Below, piece after piece: positions 54,829-64,000 of a DNA stretch of 64,000 bases. How positions within the stretch are numbered: position 1 is the first letter of the stretch; the number at the start of each line of letters is the position of its first letter. This DNA is from Aquanectria penicillioides (lineage: Eukaryota; Ascomycota; Sordariomycetes; Hypocreales; Nectriaceae), in contig PYIU01000004.1 in NCBI GenBank assembly GCA_003415625.1, forward strand, positions 868,001 through 932,000, read 5' to 3'. Both the position numbers and the translations under genes were made by a program. Below the pieces are notes generated by a model, which was given only the letters and a program-made list of their open reading frames with translations, was not told the origin of the DNA and made no database searches.

Positions 54829-56114
54829 GTTTTTTTTGGTTCTTTTGTTGCGTTTTGTTGTGATTTGCGATGTGGTGTTCTTGGTGTGTGGTTGCATGGC
54901 AAAAGTTTTGATGTGGGGTTGAGGCCTCCTCTTTTCCGCCCGCGGGATAAAAATTCTCGTAATGCATAAAACTGAGTACGGCTTGAATAAATACATAATC
55001 ATGGGGAAGACTCACAAAGACGTTAGTCATCTAGCTAGATTGATGATGTTTTTTGTATTGTAGATAGTATGGTTAGATAAGGTAGTTAGTCATTACAAGA
55101 CACGGGGTCAAATGTTTGTTTGTATGTCGGGAGATAAACAGAGGACAATGCTGGACCTGAGGAGTTCCCGGAGGAAAATAAAGGATTTAACAGAGCATCG
55201 CAATCTAGTTCTTGCAATGAACTGGCCTGGTAAAAGTCGACCGATTGGATTCTGCTACGGGAACGACCTGATATTCATTCGGCCCACCTACAAAGATTGC
55301 GGCCACAAGTTTGGATCTATTCGTTCAGTCATAGATCGCCCAAACTGGAACTTACATGATGTCAAAAATACATTGCAAAATAAAGAATACGAATAGATTA
55401 TATAAAATTTATGAAAAATAATATCAAAATAATTTATTTATATTTTCTTTTCTTTATTTCTTTTCGTTCCCTTTATCCGTTTAGCTATGTTTAGAATGGC
55501 AAGGCAACACTACGCGAACATTTAGGTCCGTAGCCATCCATAAGTGACACAAACTTGTGACCGTAACCTTCATACTATTGAGACCAGCCTTTGGCCTCAA
55601 ATTTAATAGCTCCAGCACCTAAAATAGAATCCATTATATCCTTAGCCACATCCAACCAAATAATTGTAATACCTGTAATTCTTATGATCCCTGTGCTAAT
55701 GTAGGGTAGGTAAGCCGAGTTGGGGAGAGTATACGACCCAAAGTACCGCTTGTTTCAGCAAGGGAGTACCTCCAGTTTTTGCTTAAGGTGCTATGGTTTA
55801 ATACGAGTGTAGGGAACAGCCAAGTCGTGATTGAAAATAACTAGTCTAAATGAAGGGTGTTGGCCACGAGGGATGAATTATTTGATGAAAGCGGGAAATT
55901 ATTGCAGCTTCAGAAGCACTGTCTTGGGTGTGATCTTACAATAGGTCCCTTCCTTCTTAGTACCACCGCCGAATTTAGCAATTCATCATGGGGCGAATCA
56001 CGTCGCTCTCTGGAGCATCCACGGTACGTACCCACACCAACGTGACCAAATCATCACTGAGGGATATTGAAACATCCAGATGCCGCAAAACATTCAACAG
56101 AAGAACCAAAAAAA
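54829..56114. other. Intergenic region with one weak small ORF
   Basis: An ATG-initiated frame at 55112-55396 (94 codons, ending NWNLHDVKNTLQNKEYE) has fair amino-acid composition but no recognised family, so I do not call it a gene. The rest is AT-rich. The part near 56005-56114 is the 3' flank of the minus-strand tRNA-His and shares blocks with the copy 1 flank. Confidence 0.35.
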
Positions 56115-56203
56115 CTGCCCAGACCAAGAATCGAACTTGGGTTGCTTCGGGATCGCTCGTCTGAGTCCACAACGAAGAGTCTTAACCACTGGACTATCTA
56201 GGC
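56115..56203 (-). tRNA. tRNA-His: tRNA-His (GTG), intron-bearing, copy 3
   Basis: Same cloverleaf as copies 1 and 2, with one wobble change in the acceptor stem (GCCTAGA/TCTGGGC) and a different 17-nt intron. Anticodon GTG. Confidence 0.9.
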
Positions 56204-56556
56204 GATGTTTGCAGGCATTGCTGTTGAGCTAAGCTGATTGTGGAAGTCGCAAAGCTATCTCAATAGATAAGGTTGCACTCCATACCGGGTCTGTGCGGGG
56301 TTATCGGCTCAGCATACCCGTGGGGGATTGGTCAGATACGGATTTCAACATTGACATGGATGCCAAGCGCGAGATATTCATCATGGCAACTTCAACACAA
56401 CGTCAACATGACAAGAATCTCCTAGACATTCTTTTATTCAGAGACCTATATAAAGAGGCAAGGAAATGTACAAAGCAATGGTATCCTGTCCAACCGAAAA
56501 AAAAACCCCTAGCAATGCTCGCCCAACGCCTGATACGCAAATCTATACTAATCCGT

Positions 56557-57607
56557 TTATTTGGTCAAGAAGCCGAGGTAGTCAGCAACGATGAGGGTAA
56601 CCATGCTAAAAGAAGTCAGAGATGAACAAATGCTGTTGATGGTAAAGGACTTACGCGTGAGGAGCGATGCGGACGTAGTAGGTACCGAAGCCACGGTAGA
56701 ATCGGAAGATGCCTTCCTGTTTGGCGACCTTGGCGAAGCAGTCGATCATGCCACGGTAGGGGACCTTGCCGTCGGGACCCTTTTGCTGCTTCTGGAGACG
56801 GGTCTTGACAAAGTCAAAGGGAAGGGAGAAGAAGGAGGCGAAGAAACCGGCGATGGCACTGGCGCTGAGGGTCTGGGCCTGGACGGAGAGCTCAGTGCTC
56901 TTCTTGAGCTGGGCCTTGGCCTCGCTGAAGAAGGCCAGCTGACCAAAGTTGAGGGCCATGGCTCGGACGACGGTGGGGGCGGCGCCGGACCAGAGAGCGG
57001 CGACGCCCTCGTTCTTGGCGATGGAGCCCAGGGCGTCGATGACGGACTTGTAGTTCTTTCGCTCGGCGAGGGGCTTGAGGCCGTCACTCTGCATGCGGAT
57101 GAGGGCAAGATCTGCGGGGTTACCAATCATGGCAGCGATACCGCCGGCAGTGAGCCCAGCGGTAGCTCGCTCGGAAAAGCCAACCTGGCGGCCCTCAGCC
57201 TTGGCTCGAGCAGTCAACGAACCCATGAAGGTGTCGAAGATGCCCAAGCGGGCGGTGGTGTAGACGGCCTGGCGGAGGAGACCAGCAGAGAGACCTGTGT
57301 ACAAGTCCATGGCCTTGCCGCTGCTGATGATCTGTCGAGTGACAGACATGGCGGTGGGCTTGGGACCCTTGGCAGTTCCCTCGCCGGCGAGCTGGATTCG
57401 GACCTTGATCATGTCGACGGGCTGGATAACGGTGGTGGCCACCATACCGCTGATACCGCCGTTGATGAAGGGCAAGGCAGCTCTCATGAGGGGAGAGTGG
57501 AGGAGGTCGTTGGCGATGACGGCCGAGTCGCTCCTGGCAGCACCGATGACCTCGCTCGTCTTGGATCGAGCGGACTCGGCCGCCTGCTTCAAGGTTCCGG
57601 AGCTCAT
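56557..57607 (-). CDS. Mitochondrial carrier, 2-oxoglutarate/malate (SLC25A11) type, 333 aa
   Basis: Exons 57607-56655 and 56605-56557. The 49-bp intron (GTAAGT...TTTTAG) adds the last 16 residues, ending VADYLGFLTK; without it the protein stops at RIAPHA. Three carrier repeats carry PVDMIKVR, PADLALIR and PFDFVKTR, the signature PxDxxKxR motifs, and six membrane helices are expected in the inner mitochondrial membrane. PADLALIRMQ, with Leu-Ala-Leu-Ile-Arg in repeat two, is characteristic of the oxoglutarate/dicarboxylate branch. Family members exchange 2-oxoglutarate for malate or other dicarboxylates in the malate-aspartate shuttle. An N-terminal extension of about 35 residues precedes the first helix. 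Confidence 0.92.
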
Positions 57608-59630
57608 GATGGATGTGTGGGAGGGTTGAACCGGGTCCTGGGTAGGTGTTCTTGACTAATAATGGACTTGGAGCCAAGAGCCGATTCAAACAAGCCGGCG
57701 TCTAGAAGGTAGGTGACGGGTAGGGGAGCCAGGGGTGGTCAAGACGAGATCTGGGGTTGTGTAAGTGAGCGCAACGTGATGGTGGGCAGTCCCTGGGGTT
57801 TTAATATAATACGGCCGTGGCCCATGGGAGGTGACGGGTGTGGAGAAGGGAGTGGCTTACAGCCGAGCACAGGTCGACCAAGACGCTCAATAGCATGACA
57901 TCCAGGGCAGCAATCCAGGGCATCCAGGGCCGGACCCGTCCTCCGGCCGAGGTGAAGGTCCGGATCTCTTCGGCCCTGGAGTGGGGGGGAGGAAGTTGGA
58001 CAGTGGACATTGGTAGTCCTGGGGGAGGGGGGTCGGAAGAGATAGGGAGGGGCGTGTGTTTGACGGGGGTGGAATGCCGCCCAGGGTTCCGAGTGGAGCT
58101 TTGGCTGGGCGAGGTGCAGGGCTCAGGATTCGGGAGTGGACGACGACATTGGAAGATGAGAGATGAGTAAAGGAGGCTTACCAGGTAGGTTTCAGGCGCG
58201 GGATCCGACGAGAAAGAGGACCCGTGGGGCTCCGCGGCGAAGGCGTTGTTAACGTGGGCGAATAGCTGGAGCTGGCTGGAGAGAGCTGCGAAGCTCTCGA
58301 CGACGGAGATTGATGGGCGGCGCCGGGCGATGGCAACGGGTGTAAGTGTGCGATGCTAAAAAAGCGACGGATGCCGGATAATGAGGAAATAAGTCGGGTT
58401 CAGGATCGGAAGCAGGCAATTTGGGCTCGGACGCTTGACGATCCTCGGAGACTGATATTCTAGGCGGTACGGCACGACACGGGACCTCACACCGAGAAGC
58501 AAAGCATGTAAATGAAGATTTGCGAAAGCAAGATCAGGTAGAAATAATGCAATGGAGAGTTAGACGAGTCAAATGGCAATCGCGAGGTCTAATGGTGACC
58601 GAGGATGAAGAGAATAGATGAGGAGAAGTGGTGATGTTATGATGACATGGACGGGAAGGGACGGGAAAAGCGAGAATACAAGACGCGGGGAAGGAGGGGA
58701 GATTGCGAATGGGCTCTTTTAATTCTACATGGCTTCGGGAAGAAGACGTCCTGTGATATTTAACCAGATGGACGGCGATGACGAAGGTCAAAGGCATATC
58801 ATCCACTGGCGACCCTCCACCAGGCGTCGCAGAGGGTAAAAACAGGCCCAAACAGGCCCGGACAGGCAAAGGCAGCACGGCGAGCCACTCACCGAGGAAA
58901 GCGTCACCTCCCGAGCGACGCCCGAAGGGTTCAAGGCGCAGGACTTGGTGTTTTCGGTGGTGGTAGTCGTGTGGTGTAACTCTGCTCTGCTCTGCTGGTT
59001 CATGCTCCGCGGGAGCTGCTACTGGCCGAGGCCAGCCAAGGGCGCCCACGGGCGACGGTGATGCTGCCACAGCGTCGCATTCAACCATTGTCGCCCTCGC
59101 ACCGTCACACCCTCTCGCGGACTGAGGCCGCACAGCAGCCATACACGCCTTGGAGAAGGCCACCCATTTTGCCTGCCAACTGCGGGGTTTGAGTTTTGGG
59201 CTGTTCGGGAGGCTGTTTCGCAGAGGGAGGGTGGGCGACGGGCGATCAACTGACGGGGGGGTTAGGATGCAGCTAATTAGGGAGACAAGAGTTCTCGTGC
59301 AAACCTCCAGCGTTTTTGTTCTTGGCCGGTTGGTATTCACGTTAACGCTGTCACGTCTTCGCCACGCCGGCAGCGGTTGCGCTGGCTTTAGACGATCCCC
59401 CGCGCAGCCCCGGGTTTCACGCAGCCGCCGCGCCGTCGTCGACAGCCGGGCCGGCTGTTGTTGAAGTTGGCGTTAACAGCGGGCGTGGGCGTGGAGGCGA
59501 CGTTGACTATCCCGTCTACCTGAGTGGCAGCGAGCGACGCAGGACGCAGGTCGTCGTCGATTAGCGGGGAGGCGTGCATGCGTTTTGGAGGACGCTAGAT
59601 AGAACCCAGAGGGGCCAAAATTGGTCCTCT

Positions 59631-59657
59631 CTCTGCCCCTCTGCCCCTCTGCCCCTC
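59631..59657. repeat. CTCTGCCC tandem repeat
   Basis: Three and a half copies of an 8-9 base CTCTGCCC(C) unit. Confidence 0.7.
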
Positions 59658-60208
59658 CCTCTCTCGAACTGGATGACGACGGGGAACAGACTGGCAATGA
59701 GAGCGCATGCTGATTCTTTGGGCAAGCCTGTCGTCCCCCGGCTAGACTGGGCCAAGGTGGAGGGTGGCGAGCTTGTGGCTGCGTCGACGCCGGGTGTAGT
59801 CCGAGCTGACCTTTAACCGTGGTCAATCAGCCATCCAGCACGCCGGTGGTGGAATAAAAGTCCGACGACGAGCAGCACCATGACGGAATGACGATTGGCG
59901 ATGCAAGGCCCAGAGTCTAGAGCCTGCTCCGAAGAGCCAAGAGCCAAAAGCCTAGAGCCTAGAACCTAGACTGGCTGCGTACAGCAAGGGTTGTGCCGAG
60001 TCCCTGTTCGGGGCAAGTCTGGGGTCAAAGCATTCATCCACTCGGATATTGATTTTCTGCGACAATCTCGCGAGGGTCCTTACTTGGGGAATGGGGATAG
60101 GAATGGGGATAGGCGTGGGGATGGGGGATGGGGGATGATTAGACGAGGATGACGGCGAGGATGGGATTGTATGGATGGCCAACTTGCGGCATGGATGGAA
60201 CGGCTGCT

Positions 60209-60233
60209 GCCATGCCATGCCATGCCATGCCAT
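60209..60233. repeat. GCCAT pentanucleotide repeat
   Basis: Five tandem copies of a 5-base unit (CATGC/GCCAT). Confidence 0.8.
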
Positions 60234-61141
60234 TGATGCTTGCTGCTGCAGACGGGACACGCCAGAACCAAGCCAGGGCAAACCTCGATCCCTCCCACAA
60301 CCCATCCGACAAGCCGCCATATATTGTAGGCATCAGATTCCAACAGAGCAAAATCCGCCCACAGTCAGTCCACGCCACCAACCGCCGAGCGCGCCCGCTT
60401 GCGCAGCTTCTCGAGCACGTCCATCCGGGGCACCTTTTAAAAAAAATGCGTCCCAGGCCCCCGGCCGTAAAGACGTCGAGCCCGGGCCCGGGCCGGGGGG
60501 GAAAGCAGCTCGACGGGGCGAGTGTTTTGTTAGCAGTTGGGAGGCTTGCAGCATGATTGCTTTTGTATCAAGGAGGCTTGCAGCAGGTGTGCAATCCTGC
60601 ACGTTGAAGCTTGGTGTAAGATGCATCAAGAGTGGGAAGGGGGGGGGGGACAAAAGGTCAAGGGGAGGCAGCCATGGATGATACAGCGTAGCAGAGCCCC
60701 ATCTGCTCTCCTTGGATATCAAGAGTGGTGGTGGTGCTGGTGAAGCATCTCCGTGATTAGTGACGCTGGCTGGAATTGGTAATCCCTAGGCCGTGTCTGG
60801 CGACGCTAGTTGACAGAATTCAGCACCATGGACCCAACAAAAGGGATGAACGAACAAGCATCAGTATGGAACACGCCAGGATCTGTGCCGTAGGGGCACC
60901 CACAGGCGGCTCAATGATTGCGGGCCGTCTGCCATGCTGCTTCTGATGCCCCAGCCTGCGCTACACGACGCTAGTCAACTCCACCACTCTCTCTCACTGG
61001 CACTCGGTGCTCGGCTCGCTAATACTGGCGAGCTTGCTCGGCTCGGATTAGAAGCCTCCGACAGGTGAATGTTTGTATGTGAAGCCACAAAAAAGTTGCT
61101 AGCGGCCTACATCTGACAGGGTGACAACATCTTCACATCGC

Positions 61142-61177
61142 GGTGAGAGGTGAGAGGTGAGAGGTGAGAGGTGAGAG
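61142..61177. repeat. GTGAGAG heptanucleotide repeat
   Basis: Five tandem, identical 7-base units. Confidence 0.85.
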
Positions 61178-62890
61178 CTACACGAGAACATTACTATAAA
61201 ACTCTCATCAACGGGAGGGTGCATGATGTGCGTTGCTCGATCACGCAGTTGCTGGGATATCAGGGTCAACCCTTGCCCAGGCACCCAAGGTCCATGTCGG
61301 TTACCCGTCAAAGGCAGAATCCTCGAGATGGATTCACACCCACATGCTCCTATGTAGACAACTCGTCCCTGGACTGCTGCCGATGCTACGTCCGATGGGG
61401 GAGGGAAGAAGCAAAAAAAAAAAAACACTCACGCTTAGACGCCGACCTCCCTAATCGGCCGCGACAAAGCCTAAAGCCTAAAGCCGCGACGTGGCCGAAG
61501 GGCCTCAAGGGCCATCTTAGAATATCCTCGGTTATGGTCTGGCACAGGCACACAAATGGGCTCACTGGATGGTGGCAACACGTCATTTTGGGGTTCCAAG
61601 TCCGACATCCCAAGACAAACAAGATTGGGATTGCGTGTTTTCGGGTCTGGGACAAAAAAGAATACCCATGGGGTAACCCCCGGACATGTTTCTTCGGTTT
61701 CGGCTCCAGGCTCTCTCCAGCATTTTTCTCGATTGTCGATGTCGTCGGCTACTTGGAGACTCGCATGCTCCATGTAACCACCCATCATCGTGAGCTGCAC
61801 ATGGCATGGCATGGCATGCCTGTAGGTGGGTGTTGGGCATGTATGTGTGTGTGTCTGTCTCATGGGATGGCTTGGATGGATGTCAGCGGCGGAACGATGA
61901 CGTCGCTCAACCCTCAACCACGACGGCTTACAGCTGAAATTGCAGCAGGACCTTTGATCAACGCATGCCGAGAGCGCCATTGTTGCACAGCGTTGTCGGC
62001 CCCATTCCACGGCATTCATAGTCCCGGAAGCTCTGTTCCAGACCCAAAGTCTCCGCGGCGACTCCTCAACAAAGTCCGCGCCCCGTGCGAATACCCCCAT
62101 CTCGGCTTTCGAGTTTGGCCAGGGCAGAGCCAGGCTGCGGCGGCGGCTTGAAGGAGGCGTCCTATAGCGTGTCAGTAACAGCAGGCTCACAGCGGTTTTC
62201 GGGGCCCCTCCCAGCAGCCCGACGGTAGCCTACATGCTTTGCTGTACATGTATGACAGCCCCGGAGAGGGGGGCGGGGGGCTCTGGAACCCCGAGATAGC
62301 GTGCGCCAGGGATGCAACTGGGAGGGGGGCAGCGCGTCGTCCTACCAGAGAGCTTGGGCCATGGTGGGGTTCGCCAGCGGGTTTCTTGGGGGTGTGGAGG
62401 AAAGATGGTGGAGAGGCCAGATGGTGGAGAGGCCCTGGTCGATTGGATGTGAGAAACGACGAAACGATATCAACGTCGCATGCCGGCGAGAATGCGACTG
62501 TGGTCAGGTTGAGGCTTCAACAAGACGACCCTTTTGCAGGGAGTGAAGCTAAAACACGATAAAAAGACCTGACATCTCGCCAAAGTCACGGTATACCCCA
62601 ACCCCCAAAGCTCATCAACTCACCACAACACCCAACCCCAAACATGCTCAGGGTCTGATCATGGCTCTAGACGGCCATCGACGTCAACCTATTCGGACCT
62701 ACGTTGGGGGGAAACCTGGTCCACCACTCCCCCAAGCAGACGCCAGCACGCTCGAGGCTTAGACTCTACGTCTGGAGATAGAAAAAAAAACAGGTCTTGC
62801 AGGGGGAGTGGCAGCACGGTGGGTAATGGCGATTCAAGATGCATGGGGCAATACCGGTCTTCATTGGGGGCGCTGCGTAGATTTCTTTTT

Positions 62891-62932
62891 TGCCGCTGCT
62901 GCTACTGCTGCTGCTACTGCTGCCGCCTCTTC
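62891..62932. repeat. CTG/CCG triplet-rich tract
   Basis: Imperfect run of GCTGCTACTGCTGCTG type. Not in a supported coding frame. Confidence 0.7.
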
Positions 62933-64000
62933 TTCTCCATACGCCAAACGTCAAACCAATGCAGGTCGTGCAGCTCCTACTCAGACCGCCGCCGCCGTCG
63001 TCGTTGATGCCGGTCTTTACGTGGAAATATTATTATTCGATTATATCCCAAAGGTTTATTAGGGTGAGACTAGTCAACAAACATGCAACGACATGCAACA
63101 ACATGGGGACGCATGGACAATGGAGACGACCTCACGGCCAATCGAGGTGTGCTCCCTGACCGAGCTCGACCGACGCATGTCGTCGGTAAGACTCGGGCAT
63201 CAACGCCGCTTACACCGGACCATTGACCTGGATATGAAATTGGCGAGACCTCGTAAAGGCAGGACCCAACAGGCTGTGGGCTTATCCTCACCTTGACATT
63301 GGCAGCGGGCGGCCGTCTGTAAGAGAGCGAAACAAGCAACTCTTCCCCAGACCCGACTAAAACATCACACGACATGGCAGCAATGCTCGTTCTGACACGG
63401 CCCTCGATTGGTGCAACATCACACCTTCTCCAGGCTTTCACCTCACCCATCCAGGGGCCGTCTATGGAAAAACACGACACTAACACGACAGAGTCACCAG
63501 ATTTTCCGAGTCGACTGCGCGGCCCCAGAGCCGGAAACGGTCAACGGGCACGGCGTCCACGGCCCTTCCAAAAGGGGAACACACCTTGGACCCTTCAAGG
63601 TTTTGCCTCCCCTTGCTTGCTTCGGTCTGCGAGACAACACCACCTCGCCGCGGCTGGTTGGCCCGCCGGGATTCAATGTGCGGGCAAGACACCACGATGG
63701 AGTGATTTGCGACGTCGCCATGCTCGCAGCCCTACCGGAATTCCAGCCCATCAGGCGACGCTGATTCAGCCCGAGCCCATGATTGGCCCATTTGCCAGGG
63801 TCATGGGCAAACCTCCAAGGCTGTGTGGCGTTGCTGTTTGGAGCGACCCTTGCTCGCGGCCGCATTTCGATGTCCGGGCGCGGCCCACTCTGCCTCAACT
63901 CCCAACTCCCACTGGTCTCATCAGCCTCTCCCCATGCAACTCAGCAAAACGCTCTCGCTCGCACACTGCCCGCGACGCCTAAAACGCCGCCGGGAAGTTG

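Larger units (their letters stand above)
57608..64000. other. 6.4-kb GC-rich region with no recognisable gene
   Basis: Open frames are many and overlap on all strands (the longest 61171-62151 plus and 61471-62190 minus), as expected for GC-rich non-coding DNA. Their products are Arg/Pro/Ser-rich without domains. The first few hundred bases are the carrier promoter. Short tandem repeats are scattered through it. It may be a long regulatory region or 5' UTR of a gene beyond the window. Confidence 0.4.

Noticed and set aside
55112..55396. 94-codon ORF as a gene
   Set aside because: Fair composition but no family, no neighbouring exons found, and it lies in the decayed island.
56591..57655. 354-codon plus-strand frame, Gly/Asp/Glu-rich
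   Set aside because: Exact antisense of the mitochondrial carrier gene; composition is the complement of carrier codons.
61142..61177. CRISPR-like direct repeats
   Set aside because: Seven-base units without spacers, in a eukaryotic genome; an ordinary minisatellite.
61171..62190. Long opposing open frames (326 and 239 codons)
   Set aside because: They overlap each other in GC-rich repeat-bearing DNA and their products show no family likeness.

Overview
The window looks like nuclear DNA of a filamentous ascomycete (Pezizomycotina, probably Sordariomycetes/Hypocreales). The evidence is short introns of about 45-80 bp with GTAAG/GTATG donors and CTAAC-type branch points, monocistronic genes on both strands, intron-bearing tRNA-His genes, and typical fungal families: Zn2Cys6 factor, SAT4-type rhodopsin-domain protein, Git1-like permease, ABCA transporter, F-box proteins and Rad4/XPC. 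The species cannot be told from the sequence alone. Spliced gene models below were built by hand from reading frames and splice signals.

Layout. 0-25 kb is gene-rich: a frameshifted ICMT-like gene, a hypothetical protein, a membrane-anchored M24 Xaa-Pro peptidase, a Git1-like MFS permease, two coiled-coil proteins, a 66-residue hydrophilic protein, a Vip1-like RRM protein, a protein with three four-cysteine modules, a protein with two F-boxes each followed by cysteine pairs, a 2,2-dialkylglycine decarboxylase-like enzyme, and next to it a Zn2Cys6 transcription factor. 25-29.5 kb has no convincing gene. 29.5-43 kb holds the rhodopsin-domain protein, tRNA-Asp, a small cysteine-containing protein, a 1620-residue ABCA transporter and Rad4/XPC.

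43-56.5 kb is a repeat-rich, decayed island. It contains a MULE-like DNA transposon with imperfect TIRs, an 8-bp target duplication and transposase remnants; a frameshifted NAD(P)-dependent reductase; a relic gene; a thioredoxin-like protein; a 979-bp MITE with long TIRs and a 9-bp target duplication, into which an LTR retrotransposon inserted and left a solo LTR (TSD CTTAA); three related tRNA-His(GTG) genes; and a multi-exon gene carrying two nonsense codons of the C-to-T kind. The mitochondrial 2-oxoglutarate/malate-type carrier lies at 56.6-57.6 kb, and 57.6-64 kb is GC-rich with short tandem repeats and no recognisable gene.

The genes do not form an obvious biosynthetic cluster; most are housekeeping or individually regulated. 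The one functional pairing worth testing is the dialkylglycine decarboxylase-like gene with its adjacent Zn2Cys6 regulator. Three otherwise good genes each lack a single base in or beside a homopolymer, which points either to sequencing indels or to recent decay.
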